DNA of 64,000 bases from Polydactylus sextarius (GCA_016801845.1 CM028908.1:24234047-24298046); one strand, 5' to 3'; shown: positions 1-14,119, numbered from the stretch's first letter. Program-made: numbers and translations. The notes: a model not told the origin generated them from the sequence alone.

Positions 1-1410
1 CTCCGTCCACATGCTGCAACGTATTTAACGGCCGGACAAACCACCACCATCTACTGCTCTGCCTCTTTATCTCTTAGAATGAACGCTGTGATCTCGTCTT
101 CTTCGCCGTGTTTGTTATTGTTTCAAACTGTCCTCTAGTGGATGTGTTGTTAACAAACATGCTTTTTGCCTTTTTGCTGAACCGAAAAATTATATGAACC
201 GTGCCTCAAAAGCCTGTTGCTGATTGTTGCAAGACAAGTCGTTAAATCAAGACAATGATGTGCTGACGAAATCACTCTACATGAACACTTCATGATGTTC
301 ACCAGTTAAAGGGGATCTCCAGCACATTTGAACCTATGTTCTTCTGTTAGAGGTCTTGAGTAATGTCAGTTTCCAAAAAATTAAACTGATCGGTGATACG
401 ATAGTGGAGATGTTTTTGTGTCGTTAAAGACACAAGTCACTCTTCTACTACAACCAGGAGTCTCACCAACATAACACTATGTCTGTTTAACTCAGTAGTG
501 GTAAAGAAACAGTAGAAAACAAGTGTTTAATCAGTTACCTCTGTCCAGAAAAATCAATCTTTAAGTCTTTTACTGATGGTGATTACTGTTGTTGTGGTCC
601 ATGTTGATAGTCTCTATAAAGTACAATAGTTAATAATTAATACAATAGTTTCTGATTCTCAGTGACATGAGCAGAGGACGATGTCTTCTATGCTTTTCGT
701 AACTTGGAAATTTTCTACATGCAGGGATGTGTCTTTGTGCCATCAGCACCAATTCATGGCTACTTGCACACATAAGTATACTTCATAATTATTATTATTC
801 CCTTTGGTGTTTAATCTGAACCCACATTTACAATGTTGTACCTGAAACTTTAAGTTATCGTACTTTTTAAGAATATTTTTAAATTCTGACAAAAACATAA
901 ATGTGTGCATCATATCCAGGAGAACAAACGGGTGTAAATATGCATTTTTATTTAAAAAAAATAGTTAAACAAATTGGTTAAAAAACTAACAAATAAAACA
1001 TTAATGTTGACACTGTGGTAGGATATGTGTTTTAGGACTCGTAGCTGAAGTGTGGCTATAAAAGTAAATTAACATATTGACGTGGTTATAAGACGGTATT
1101 TTTTCTCTAGAAAAAAAAGTCTGAAATAGTCGGGTCGTCTTATATTCGGGGTCCAGAGACCCGAGGGTCTAATCCAACGTCTTGAAACATCTTCACTCCA
1201 AATGAGTCAGAGCTTCTTCTTCTACTCACTAGAAAACAGCGACTCAAACGTTGAGCTGAAACCAAGTTAACAAACAGCAGAGGAGACAGTGTTTCTCAGA
1301 CGTTGACGAGACTGAGCTGCTCCACTATAGTTTCAAAATCTAACGGTTGATAATTGTCCCCCACACATTTCAACACTTGGTAGTTGTAATGCTCATGTTA
1401 AACTCTGCTG
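1..1410. other. Intergenic, no gene seen
   Basis: AT-rich noncoding sequence. The stretch 1060-1180 (GACGGTATTTTTTCTC.., GTCGTCTTATATTCGGGG) may be a decayed DNA transposon end. Nothing else supportable. Confidence 0.6.
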
Positions 1411-1413
1411 CTA

Positions 1414-1560
1414 GGGGGCGTCTGGATAGACAAGTGGTTATGGCTTATCACATTGACGTATACGTGTGACTGTTTTCCAGTTCGAATCCTGACTCAGACA
1501 AGATTTCCTGCGTGTGTTGTCCTCCGTTCGGTGTCTGTTTAGTATCTATATACTTATCAT
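1414..1560 (+). mobile_element. tRNA-related SINE head
   Basis: Contains a tRNA-like A box (TGGATAGACAAGTGG, 1423-1437) and a near-perfect B box (AGTTCGAATCC, 1479-1489), about 50 bp apart, followed by a non-tRNA body. It does not fold as a real tRNA. Likely an old SINE. Confidence 0.55.
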
Positions 1561-2709
1561 AGTGAGTCATGTTGACAGGCCGGACTGACGTTGTGTGTGA
1601 GGAGACGTCAACAACGGTTGTATGATTCATATTTTTCTATCATGTTCATATTTGGAAATGTATGCAGCTTGTTTCAATTTCAATATTAGTCTATATTGAC
1701 ACAAGCTGCTAAGAATTTATGAGGCATCATTAGATGACGTCAACAGGAAAACAACTTCAGGTAATGTAGTGACTTCATAAACAATCTTCTATAGAATCTG
1801 TCTGTTCATTTATAAAGTTAACAACACTTTGGTTTGTCTCCGTCTTGCACTGTCGTTGTAGCTCTTTAGGCTGAAATTGCAAAACACAATTTTTTTGCAA
1901 AACTCATCAAATTGATGAGATTTTGCTGCCAACACAAAGTATGAACTCATCATTTGATGATAGACGTAGAGTGACTGTAACTCTGGATGCTTCCTGTAAG
2001 ACCTCAGTAATAAAGCAGCAGTGATATAGTTTGTTGGGGTTTGGTTCATGGTGTAGTAATCTGCCGTAATCAGAAACCCTGGCATGTGCAAGATGTGAAC
2101 TATGTATGTTTCGTGCCCTCGTAGTTTAGCTTAGAAAGAAGCATAGAAAAGAGGAGAAGTGTTGTTTACTTAAGAACTGATAATCCAAAAAACCTTAACA
2201 TAGGTTTTTTTTTTATGTCAATCAGACAAATAGTTGTCAAGAAAACTGAAATATTTCTCCATTTATAGTGAAATAGCCAACAGGGTTATTGGTGGATTGT
2301 TTTGTATTTTTTGTAAGTTAATGAGACACTGGAGAACAGTGATAACCATCAGTAACACTAACTGACAAATTACACTCATTGTGTGAGAGGAACCAATAAA
2401 ATATTACTGATTGCATCTTTTAACCGTGAGTGCTTTGTACTTCAGTCGAACGTGTACGACCCTGTCTGTTAACTGTTTTGGTGACTGAGGGGAACGAGTG
2501 CCGATACACTATGTACATGGATATATGACCAGAGGAAGGGAGAGACTTATTCCAACATACCAGGAGCTAACTTTCCCTGCGGCAGTGACAGTAAAAAAGA
2601 GGGCGAGAGACTTGAAAGCTCTCTTCATCATTCCTTAACATACCTGTTTCCGGCCTTCGGGGAACCTAACTGACATGTAGCTTATCATTGTTGAGTTTCC
2701 ATGTCATGT

Positions 2710-2746
<37 letters not shown>

Positions 2747-4364
2747 GAACGGGACTTTTTAAATGACCTTCCTACCGTGAAACTTTCCCTATAACAAGTT
2801 AACTTTGCTTTAGCAGAAAGCTAGTTGTTAAAAGTTTTACAGTTTTGATTTTTTTTTTTTTTATGCCTTGCAGTTATTTGTTTTGTTTTGATTCAGTCTC
2901 ACAGCTCTCAGCGAACCTGCTTCCTGCTGCAGCAGATGGGCAAGATTAGCGACGAGCTGGTGAACGTTCAACAGCCGAAGATATTTAGCTGAAAGAACGG
3001 TGAATATTTGACTCAAAACTCAGAAGAAACATGAATGTTGTTGATATTATAGTTAAAGTATTTACTGTATAATAGCTAAAACACATTAGCTATTATGTTA
3101 ACGTAGCTAATGTGTTTGTCAACAAAAAACAAAACACTTATAGCTCCATATGTACTATATATATATATATATGTGAACACTTTTAGTTAGCATGCTTAGC
3201 TAACATGTTACATTATGCTAATGTGTGTAGCTAACATGTTTTGCTAACGTTATGCTAATATCTGCCACATACACATATAGTTAACATGTTTAGCTACCGT
3301 ACATAACCCCAATTAACAAAACATTTATTTCTTCTTTATCTTTTTATCACTAGAGCCAGTAAAATGCTAATGCTAACATGCTAACTGTTAAATGTATAAT
3401 GCAACTAGACAAAATGAATTCTCTTCTGCTTCTTATCAGAGCAGTTATATTAATGTGTCTACAAAGACGCCGCATGTTGAAGCAAAAGTATTGGGATGAG
3501 ATGCATTCCTCTGTCTTAAAAAAAAAAAAAAAAAAAAGTGTTATTTTGGATTTTTTAGGGCTTGACAGGTCATTTCCAAACCCCCATTCAGCTTCAAACA
3601 GCCCTGCTCTCCTCCCATGGCCCAAGTGAGAAAAATGACCCTCCCCCTCAAACTCTGAAATGTTTTGCTTCCCAGGTTCACTGAAGAGTAAACTGCCTCG
3701 TAAGAGCTGCTATAACAGAAACATTCAGAAGTGAATTTTACCGTTTTTATATATATATAAGTGGTGTTTGATGAGTAGGAGAGCGACATCACAGTAGGAG
3801 CAAAAGAGCATCATCAGGTGTCAGTTCTACACTGAACGTATTGGAAATGTGTCATTGAAACATTACATGATGTAATGTGACAAGAGCTGAGCCTGATTGT
3901 ACCAAGAACCAAACCTGCACTGTTTCCTCATAGGTCAGTGAATTGCATCAAACGAAATGTCCAACTCAAAGTAAAAGATGAATCTTTGTCTTTCATGTGA
4001 GGTAATGAAGTTCAGAGCCGCGCTGCGTGTTTGAAGTTGTCCAGCAGTGTGTTTGTTGAGGCCGGGTGGGTTCGGCTCAGATGCCGTAGGTCAGCTTCAT
4101 CGAGGGTCGGGCTGACAGCGCCGGCCTTTGTACTCAACAAGTGATGCTCGCACAGGTACACTGAGCCGCTTTGATCCTCAGGTCAGCTGAATCACACAGG
4201 TCACTCCAGAGCTGTGATTACGAAGCTGAAAGCTTCACTCACGATGAAATGTGTCCGTCTTCAAGAACAAAGCACCTTCTTTTTTTTTCCCCGACTAGAT
4301 CTAGATGTCATCATTTCCAAATAACCACAAGTAGATAGATACCACTGTTAATTTATAGAGGCTG
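1561..4364. other. Intergenic, no gene seen
   Basis: AT-rich sequence with a poly-T run at 2719-2742, the self-similar GCTAACATG patch at 3060-3370, a poly-A run at 3519-3537 and short AT repeats. No coding evidence; the small frames near 3350-3790 overlap these simple repeats. Confidence 0.6.
3079..3117. repeat. Perfect 14-bp inverted repeat
   Basis: The arms AAACACATTAGCTA and its exact complement flank an 11-base spacer containing GTTAAC. The surrounding 200 bp repeats the words AGCTAACATGTT and GCTAATG several times, so this sits in a low-complexity, self-similar patch (about 3060-3370). Confidence 0.8.
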
Positions 4365-4391
4365 TAATAATAATAATAATAATAATAATAA
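4365..4391. repeat. (AAT)n simple repeat
   Basis: About nine AAT units just left of a hAT-like element. Confidence 0.9.
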
Positions 4392-4443
4392 CATAATATC
4401 TGATAACTGAAGGCCAGAAAGCATCTCTTGATGTCTGTCAAAT

Positions 4444-5109
4444 CAGTATAAAGTACCTGAAAGTCTCACTAGAGTAGAAGTACAGACACTAGAGTAGAAG
4501 TAGAGACACTAGAGTAGAAGTACAGATACTCGACCAAAAAATGACTTTGGTAGAAGTCGTCACTAGAATGATTCTCCAGTAAAAGTCTTAAAGTATCTAG
4601 TATTTACTGTACTAAAGTATGACAGTAATCTATAATTAAATTTACTTTATTGTAGAAAGTAAAAGTACAAGTACATGTTAATAAAACAGAAGAATATTAT
4701 GAAGTTTATCCAGCACTTTAAAACATGGAGCTACAACAATCTTCATAGACAATGTCTTGATTCTGAACTAAAGAACTAAAGTTGTTGTTTTTTCACTACA
4801 TTTCTGTTTGATATTGATATTGTTGAAGTTTCTCCATCATCCACCTTTAAGATGGAGCCTCCATCAACCCTCAAACATGGTGTTGATGGTCTAAACAGTC
4901 ACAGGTTGACTTAGAGTGAAAACACCACATTTACTTTACTCTGATGTTTGTAACGACACTGAACATTGAAAATGTATCAGAGTAAAAGTCTGAAATTAAA
5001 TCAGAAAATGTAGTAAAGTAAAAGTAAAAGTTGACAGAAATAAAGTGCAGTTACTCTCAAAACATACTGAAGTACAGTAGTGAAGTATTATTACTTAGTT
5101 ACAACACTG
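4444..5109 (+). mobile_element. hAT-like non-autonomous element, copy 1
   Basis: A 666-bp repeat sharing long near-identical stretches with 18877-19509, 32120-32797 and 54281-54740. The right end is the complement of CAGTGTTGTAAC; the left end is a slightly decayed CAGTATAAAGTA. Ends of the type CAGTGTTGTAAAGTA, full of AAGTA words, are typical of short hAT transposons in fish. No transposase is present. It carries three units of a 20-bp tandem (ACTAGAGTAGAAGTACAGAC). No clear 8-bp target duplication. Confidence 0.75.
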
Positions 5110-5950
5110 ATCAAAGTGCCTTATGTTCAGTTTAACACTAGGAGTCACCAGAGAGAGTCAGAGATTTACAGAAGCCTTCGATGCAAAAGCTTTTAAATGT
5201 GGATTAATAATTTTTGTTGTTGTTAAGTTTATTACCTTTTATATTTTGGCTACATGATAGTGATCAGTTGCATATTTACACACAGCGTCATTTCACACAG
5301 TCACAAATCTAACATTCAGTCTAATGTTATATAATGAAAATAGACGTTTTTGTGCTTAAACCTGAGATAAAGAATTCATTGTTCTAGAACCAAAACAATG
5401 ATCTAATGATGATTTTAAAAACTGTTCCACAGACCTTCAGTATTGGCTGATAAATATCTGGAAAGCAGAGAACGGTTCCTCACATTGACCCTCGGAGCAT
5501 TTCATATTTTTTTTTGTATGGCAGCAAGAAACTACAGGTAGCGTTTTAATTACTCACCGCATGCCATGATGAGTGCACTGCTGCTATTATCAGCTCTGTC
5601 TCAGCCCTGAGGGCACTGTTGGTAATTCCCTCTGCTCTTCTTCCAAAGACTTAGTTTACAGGACATACGACTGACGAGTTTAAAGTGATGACTGCAGCAG
5701 GGATTTTCTTTCTAACCTGCCCAGGATTCATCATTTCATCTGATAAGTGTGTTTCGTAAGATCATTTTTTGATCTCTAAATTCCTCACAGATATGTCTCT
5801 TGATAATAAACACAAAGGCAACATGCGCTTACCAGTTCTATGTAATGAACCAACTAGAAACTCATTTAGACTGTATCTTATCATGAGTAAATATCAGACA
5901 GTATGGATCAATGACAGTATGCAAATATGTGGTTTATGCCATAGATCAAA
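5110..5950. other. Intergenic, nothing recognised
   Basis: AT-rich unique sequence between two mobile elements; no gene or repeat recognised. Confidence 0.6.
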
Positions 5951-6146
5951 GGCGTCCAGACTGATCCACAAACAGCCGTGTGGCTGCAGGTTTTTATTAC
6001 AACGAAGCAGCAGCAACACACCCGACTTGACTCATTTAATTAACTGATCTCAGTCTTCAGACAGTTGATTGGTCGAACTGTCTGCTCTCGACTGTAACAA
6101 AAACCTGCAGCCACACGGCTCTTTGTGGAACAGTTTGGACACGACC
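5951..6146. mobile_element. About 196-bp MITE with long inverted repeats, copy A
   Basis: The two halves are inverted: the left contains CCGTGTGGCTGCAGGTTTTT and the right AAAAACCTGCAGCCACACGG, with further pairing outward (GTCCA..CTG..TCCACAAA / TTTGTGGAACAGTTTGGAC). A related copy lies at 57272-57470. No coding capacity. Family not named. Confidence 0.8.
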
Positions 6147-9100
6147 AACTTAGATTAATAAGTAAGTTTTATAGAAGCAGAGACGTCATATCTTGTCTGT
6201 TTATGGCCACGTTATGTGTGATGGATCTGATGATTATAGTAGGACCCAGGCAGGAGAAACATAGGACGCAACCATCACTGTTGATATGAAACAGAAGGTG
6301 GGAAACTTCTTCGTCACAGTGAAGATTTACACTTTATATCCAGGCCCCTAAAATATCTATTAATCCAAAATGACTTAGGGGTGATGAAGAAAACTAAAGC
6401 TTCAGTGCAGGAGGAAATATTCAGGTAGTGTTGGATCAGTTCAAAAAGTCCAAGAAGTGCAAGTAATCAGAGTTTCGGTGTGGACTAAGTGCTGGTTATG
6501 GGGGAGATGTTCTCATTAGAGGGAACTTCACTGCTCTGAGAACAGCTGGGAGCTTGTTCCTCCATCACAGAACCACAGATGAGAACAGTCTGGACTGAGA
6601 TCGTCTTGTGTGCGGGGACGGTGATGATGTTACTTGGAAGAAGTCAACGCTTGACAAGAAAAGTCTGAAAGTCTAAGTCCAGGTAGATGATTTCACACCC
6701 AGATGTTTCTCTGTAGGAAGCACAAGTATCTTGAATTTGATCCTTGAGTTAATCAGAGCTTTAATTATGGACAATGACAACAGTAAAGATTATGCCACTT
6801 TTTGAACAATACCCCATTAATTTATTAGATTTAGCGATAAGATGATAGCTGTTTAAAGCTGTCTGAGTACTAGTGTTGAAAAATACAAAAATATCACTAC
6901 TGTTTTATACTTTGCTCCAATGAGAAAGCTAAGACACTTCTCAGTCTTTACCAGTGTTAATTAAAACTCTAAATGGACACTGAATTTGTCACCCATGGTT
7001 AATAACTAAGAGCTGGGTGGATGCTGAGTCAATAAAGGCCTGATTTTTCTTTAATCTTGTAGATTATAATGCTGCTTGACTGGGGCACTGATGCCACATG
7101 GTCAGAGAAGATAAAATATCTCTGGTCATCAAACACAACACGACCAGATTCACTGAAACTTTGGTTGTGGAGAAGATGAAGAAGTGATTTTGATACAGAG
7201 ATTGATGAGCTGGTATCACTAAGACTTAGAGAGGTTTAAGATTGATGTGGTTCGTGTTCAGAGCCAATTGATCATTAGATTTCTTTGTGTGTTTGTTTAT
7301 TTTTATGCCCAAACCATTTCAAAAAATCCAAACATCATTTTCAGACTTACTACACATCAAAAAAAATACACATAAAAACACACCCCAACAACAGACTGAT
7401 CATGCTGCTGAGGTCATGCAGACGTGTCAGGAGTCATCCAGCCAAAACTGAGACCGGAAACAAGTTTTCAATACACACACCTCAATACAAACACACCTAA
7501 TACACAACTAAATCCCTGATTCATCTACCTGTAAATACTGTATCTGTTTATTATAGCACTTATTATATTATAGCACTCGAACACTTTACTACAATATCAC
7601 CACCCTGCTGCTTTTAAAATCTCTTTCTGTTTAATATGTTTAACCTTTCAATTCTTTTAACTATTTTATCTATATTGTCAGACAAATGTTGCACCTTTTT
7701 TCCTTTAAAAATAAAAAGTAACATTTATAAATTTTTAGTACGATACCGTAAAGCTGCAAACAATAGCCGAGTCTGTCTTTTATTAGCTGGGGGCAGCAAC
7801 ACATTTGGGCAATAAACTACAGTTTGTAATAAAGGTCAAGTCTGATGTTCGACCAGACTCCAGCACATCGGGGGAGGGTGGCTCTTAACTCTCCACTCAG
7901 GGAATCCTGGTTAGTTTCTTTTCCTCTGCTTAGTAATATGAATAAATTCAGCGGGTTGTCTTATATGATCTGAGGTCGTAGTGTAAAGGAGAAGCAGTAC
8001 ATGGTTACCCACCAACCTGTTGGGGAGAGGGGCTCACGGTACATGGTGGTAGGAAGGAAGGTGCCAGAAACACCTGTCTCAAATATACACAGGGTCTGTT
8101 GAGTCATTTGTGAAAATAATAATAATAATAATTACGGTAATTATTATAAAAATGTGACAGTTCCCTTCCTCATCTCACTACATTTTACTCTGTGTCTCTA
8201 TGCAAGTGACAAATAAAAACCTTGAACTTATTACATCCAAATACTTTAGTGTTTAGTGTTCACATCACTGTGGTTTGAGCCACCGTCATTTCTGTTGAAC
8301 TTATCTGCAGCAGAGCTGTGTGACAAGCAGGAGCTTGTATACATGTGTGGGAGCTTGAAGTTTCCTAGAAATTTACACTGTTTCATCAACGATGTCCCAA
8401 AAGACTTGACCTATTTTAGATCATTTTCCACATTTGCTCACATGACATCTTGTCAGTTGATGTGCATTAAGTAAAAGCAAAGTAAAAACATGTTACCATA
8501 GCAGTTCAGTGTGTCTGAAAGAAGTCAACAAGAAGCATGAATGAAATATTGGTTTGAGAGAAAGTAAAAAGTGATTCGTCAGGTGGATGAATCTGTCCAG
8601 CTGACTGATTTGTTATCATTCTGCATTCTTAAGTGATTGTGAAATACTGTGTAAGTGAGACGTTTGCTCGAGTTGCTACGTGACATGAAGGTAGGGGTCC
8701 CATCATGAAAGGAGCTGTGCTGTGTGATGGGGGATAAACAGGCACTGAGCTGCAGACTGTAGAGAAACTTTGCTTTGTATTGATTCTTGTAGTAAGTGGC
8801 ACTGTGTTGAAAAGTCTGGGCATTCCCTAAGCTCATGGTTGCGTTAATGCGGAGCACACGCTGCAGATCATTATCTTTACATACAGAGAAGATGAAAGAC
8901 TGATAAAAGCCTGTGCTCCTGCTTGTTGCTTGTGTATGTTAGTATGCAAATATTACCTGTGGCAAAATTTGTAAATAGTTATTATTGTGAAACACTTCAG
9001 CACTTTTAATGTACTTTTAAATTAACTTGGAAATCTCATGTGATATAAATCTCAGCCAAACTACATTGTACTAAGTTTGACACCAATTTGACATCTCAGA

Positions 9101-11949
9101 CTTCAACCACAACTGGTCCAATAGATTGAGGTTTAATTGATGCTGTAATTAGGATTAATGTCAGGACTCATTTACTCGTCTTAAATCCATAACTAATGGA
9201 AGTGCTAACATCAAACTACACTGTTATCCTGGTTTAAATGCTAACTCAACTATATAATACGCTACTTTTATAACAACTATTATTGGTGTTTACATGATAA
9301 GATCTTTAAAATATATTATGATGAACTGACACAACGTTGGCAGAATGGAGACATTGTGTATCTTCATTTAAATTATCTAAAAACACTGTATCTATGTTGA
9401 CGTTTTATTGTCATATAGCAACGGTGCTAAAAGTCATGAGATTTTTTTATTTTTTTTTATTTTGTCCAGTCCAGAAGGTAGAAACTGACCTGGGATTAAA
9501 ATCCCGGCCGATAAACTGCTCATAACGCTTTATTTTTCACAACAAAAACTTTCCATCCTGTGATGTTGTAGTAAAACAAGATGATGAAGAAGGATGTCAT
9601 CACCTACCGGGGAGTAATCTGGGGTTTCCTGGTGCTGCTCAGACAGCGGAGCTGGTTGGACGGTTTACAACGTAACAACATTCCTCATCAGTCCACCGGG
9701 CTATCGGACCCATCAGCACCATAACATTTCTACTAATCTGGGTCCTCCTTTACATGTCAGCATGTCTTACTCTGCTGAACCCACCATAATAGTTTAATGT
9801 GTTAACGGTGACCACGTTAGGCTCATATGTCTCGATATGACAATTAAACCAATAATTGTAAAGTTATTTCACTGTGGACTAAGAAAAACTTTGGCATCTG
9901 CTTTAAACCTGATCCAATTCAGGAACATCACAGTTTATAACACTGAAATAAATATACCTCTCTTTTTGTTTCATTTTAAGGAGAATTTAGCAGTAGTGTA
10001 CTGTAAATATACATGTATTTAACAAGAAGATATATTATTTTAAATGTTGTTAAATACCTTATCTTATATCTAACATCCTTCAGTGGTGTGTTGCTGATCC
10101 GTGTGGAAGGTGGGAAGGTGCATGTGCCGTCTGAAAGCTTACATGGGGTCAGAGGAGACGACACCTGACCGGCCAACAAAGCGCGACTCCGCTTCCGTTC
10201 CATCAGTCGTCTTTCGACACATGACTTTGTGTTTCCTGTTAATTCCCCTCCCAGACCGGCCAGACGGTTTTTTTTAACTCTCTGATGTGGTAGATATTTT
10301 ACCAAGCTCTCTGTTTGATAAACAAAAAAAGGTTCAAGGATCCGTTTCATCCAGTCAACATGTACAAATCAGAGGTGATAATGAATTTAAGGGGTTAGTG
10401 CTCACGCCGACACTTCAAACACTCGAAGATTCAAGAAGAAAGAAGGTTTCGGGAATAATGTGTGCAGCTGTTTTTGAAGATGAAATATCACTATTAATTT
10501 ATTACAGTTTGTCCTTTCAAGTGGTCGTTATAGTTAAATAAAGCAATGTTTTATCTCAAAACTCAAACAAACAATGCATCAGAGTAAAGAAGTGGGTGAT
10601 TTACAGAAGCTGTTTGAACTGATCCCTCCACCAGTTGTTCTGCAAAGCTCCAACAAGAGGTTTTTTACCTCTGGCTTAGACAAGCCAGCTGAGAAGCTGT
10701 TATATTGGTTGAGGTGTGGCAGATTTAAAAGAGGAAATGTTGACCAACTTGCCTTGCACACTCCTGCAGTATTTACAGTGTAAACTAGGAGGCTGGCAGA
10801 GGAGCGTGTTCTTATTTATCTTGGCTTTGGGCTTATCAGTGGAGATTGGAGCTGTTATGAGAAACATTTTTGTGGGTGGCCTCTCCTGTGTTTGTGGTTT
10901 GGCTGTGATTCTCGCTGGGAATTAACTGTAACTTTGTGTGAACGTAGACACTGTTGTCTTTCCTCCGCGCACTTGATCAATAACCTCACAACTCATCTTA
11001 GGTTTTCCCTGCCGTGAGAATGAGAAGTTAACAAACACAATGACGCACAACTGTTACACAACAGATAAAACAGACAGAGAGATTGAGGTTTCTTTTTAAA
11101 AATGTGTTTTTTAACAGTGAAAAATATATAATTTATGTTATCACGCAAACTTACAACTGAGAAATGACAAGATGAATAGACAACACAAGACGAGATAAAC
11201 GCTTCGGTTGAATAAACAATGATGTAAGTGCGTAATGACCTAATAAAAGGTTTATTTCATGTTAGCTCATAAAAGTTATTAGTTGTTCATTGTACAAGAA
11301 AAGCTGTAAAACAGCAACTCCATGATGCAAATCCATAATTTGATTAAACTGTTATTGTTATGTGTCAGCAGCTGAAAACTGTCTGACTAGTGTTAATAAA
11401 TGTGCATTGAATTAAATGACAGGAAGAAAATATCAAGCGCGAAACCAAAGCAACTGACTCTTTGTCGGTTCTTGGAGGTGTTGCATGGTCCAGTATCCTA
11501 TAGAAATGTATAGAAGAAGGTGCATTCACACAGTTTAGTCCCAAAACAAAAAGAAAATAAACTCTTGTGAAAGTTGCCTTGGACCAATGCATCAAAAATT
11601 GGTTTAACCAAAAGAGATGGTTTCGCTTTTATCCGAGCCTCTGATCGACTGCAGAGAGTGAAGCCAGTTGAGCTGGTTTGGGGATTTTAACAAAATCCCT
11701 CCTAATAGAAGTTTTCTAGTCATGTCCAACAGGGATTATGTATCTCATCTGGCCTGGAAACACTGAGGGATCTCCCAGGAGGAGCTGGAAAGTGTCATCG
11801 ACGAGAGGAACACCTGGACTAACTTGTGTCGAAGTCATTAAGTCCTACACTGAAAATCTTCAACTCATCACAAATCACGGTCCGACACGTTTCAAATCTC
11901 CATTAAACGGCTTTAAAAACAGTAACACTTGGACCTGACCTCGATGGAG
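6147..11949. other. Intergenic, no gene seen
   Basis: Noncoding. Possible repeat pieces lie at 7500-7710 and 7780-8225 (ending CAAATAAAAACCTTGAACTT, resembling repeat 3' tails). A 124-codon minus frame at 9976-10350 shows no domain. A GC-richer patch at 10100-10265 is unassigned. Confidence 0.55.
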
Positions 11950-12133
11950 TGTTAGTGGTGGCGGCTGTGGCTCGGGAGGTGGAGCAGGTCGTTCACTAAT
12001 TGGAAGCAGCGGTTCGATCCTTGGCTCCTCCAGTCTGCAACGTATGTGTGACTGGGTGGATGTGAGTCGTAGCGTTAAGTGCTTTGAGTGATCGTTAAGA
12101 CAAGGGAAGTCTTATATAAATGTAGTCCATTTA
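11950..12133 (+). mobile_element. Fish tRNA-like SINE/short repeat
   Basis: Starts with GGCGGCTGTGGCTCGGGAGG and has an A-box-like TGGCTCGGGAGG (11968-11979) and a B-box-like GGTTCGATCC (12011-12020). It then has the widespread fish tail words GTTAAGTGCTTTGAGTG and TATATAAATGTAGTCCATTT. Internal parts are deleted compared with fuller copies known to me. Confidence 0.65.
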
Positions 12134-13554
12134 GAGTTCACCACATTCATTAAATCTGATAAGTAATGTCAATGTTAACCACGAGGGGTCACATGATCGA
12201 AACATCATATTTTTGGTAAAATGTAAATATTTTCTCCATTAAATGATTTCACTTATTTTCACTTGTTAAGCCTTTTCAACCAGATCATTCCCACAGATGT
12301 TCGACTGAACTGGGCCGGGGAAATTTGGGACCAATTTGGGTCAAAACCTCGAATTTTTTGAGAATTATTATTTTGAAAGATGTCGCTGCCAGTAGAAAAT
12401 ATAATTTCCATAAAGAACTGGAGTCAGAGTCAGGAACATGTATCACATGAATGGCAGTACCCAGTGTTTCCATGCAGAGCGTTGCCACATCAGATTGTCT
12501 TGTTCACTTCGTGAATCCTGCTGCCGTCCCAGATATCGAAGATCCTGGCAGCGGTCTGGCTGACGTCTGGCATTTTTGGATTCATTTGGTCACAGAAGAA
12601 TCAGGGTGAAGGTCTTTGGTTTGACTATGTCATAGTTATGGTTTAACCACACTACTTAAAAAGTAAAGATCAGCAAGGTGAAGACTTTTGTCTTGACTGT
12701 GGTGGACTCTTTGTGACAGTCTATTTTTTTGAGTTGCAGAATTGGTTTTTGGCATAGTTTTGTTTTTTCTTTTGCATCCTTAATTTGGGCCATATAGAGG
12801 CCGTACATTCATCTGAAACTTCGCCAAAGTTGGGCCGATTTCGGCTCGTAATAATTTTGGGATGTCTATCAGGGATGTAACGCACACACACACCCAACCA
12901 TCATCCACATGATGTAAAAGAAAACATGATTCATGAGACCAGGCCTCCTTCCAGTTCATAATGGTTCAATTTTGATGCTCACGTCTTTAGCAGTCGACAA
13001 CCCGACCAGTCTGAGCCTTTTGATTTTATGCAACATAAGTTTGTCTGTACATTCACCACATTATTGTCCAGAGTTACCTGAATTACCTAAAACTGCAGCT
13101 ATGAAATGGATGAGTAGGATTTACTCATGATAATAATAATAATAATATGATTTTAGACGCACAAAGTAATTCATACACATAAAGTGAATCATGTCTTTGT
13201 CTTAGAAGTCTGGTGCAGCTTTAGACATAGTCGATAAGTTGTTCTGAATAATGCTTCCTTTTCAACTGAACACTTGTCTGGTCTTATTAAGTATTTTAAA
13301 GCTACATTCAAGTCATGTATTGGATTAAAAAAAAATACATTTCTGTTCCTATCAAACCAAATTAAGTCTGTGATTTGAGAAGGAGAAGAGCAGTGACTGG
13401 CTTTTCTCAGCCGAGTGCACTTTAATCTGAACTTTCATCACCTGACATAGGTGGGTCTGGCTACAACAAAGGATAATGGTTCTGATGACGGATCCCAGTG
13501 GTGTCTCACTGTGTGGCATGCAGCCTGCTGCTGCGACACCACACACACAAACTC

Positions 13555-13577
13555 TTTTACACACACACACACACACT
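13555..13577. repeat. (CA)n microsatellite
   Basis: About 11 CA units; no coding context. Confidence 0.85.
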
Positions 13578-14092
13578 GCCACATTACTTTAGGTCTCAAT
13601 CAAAGCCACTTGTTGGGCTCTGCCAAGATCAGCTCGGTTTCACGGTGATTCATTTACTCTGTGAAAAGGTTTCCACCAGACTCTGCTGGATACAAGTGAA
13701 TGACGCTCACAGAGTTTCACCCAAGTGAATACATGTGCAAGAAAAACCAGCAAGCAAAGGCAAGCAGGCTTACTCATTGTCCCAGAATGCAACTGGGGAT
13801 ATTTGAATCACGATGCTCAAATTTCCGTGTGATTTGTCACAGTTTTCAGTTGCAGAGGAAGAAGTTTATTCTTACTTAAAATACAAACTAAAATCATATA
13901 CGATAATGTCTTTTATGACAATGTAATTGAATCATGTTGGATTCATGTGTTAATGTTTATAAAATGCTTTTGCGTGTCCTCACTCACATGCACACTTCAT
14001 TTTAATTTTGGAATTTTTGATCTCGACTCATTTAACTGATAATAATCACAACCATCAAACCATCCTGACAGAAACACAGTTTTGCACTGTGA

Positions 14093-14119
14093 AAACAAAC
14101 AAACAAACAAACAAACAAA
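14093..14119. repeat. (CAAA)n simple repeat
   Basis: About six CAAA units in noncoding DNA. Confidence 0.9.

Noticed and set aside
1414..1500. Possible tRNA gene
   Set aside because: A and B boxes are present, but the acceptor stem does not pair and the spacing is wrong for a tRNA; called a SINE head instead.
9976..10350. 124-codon minus-strand frame
   Set aside because: No conserved motif seen and the C-terminal half is AT-rich translation; no support as a gene.
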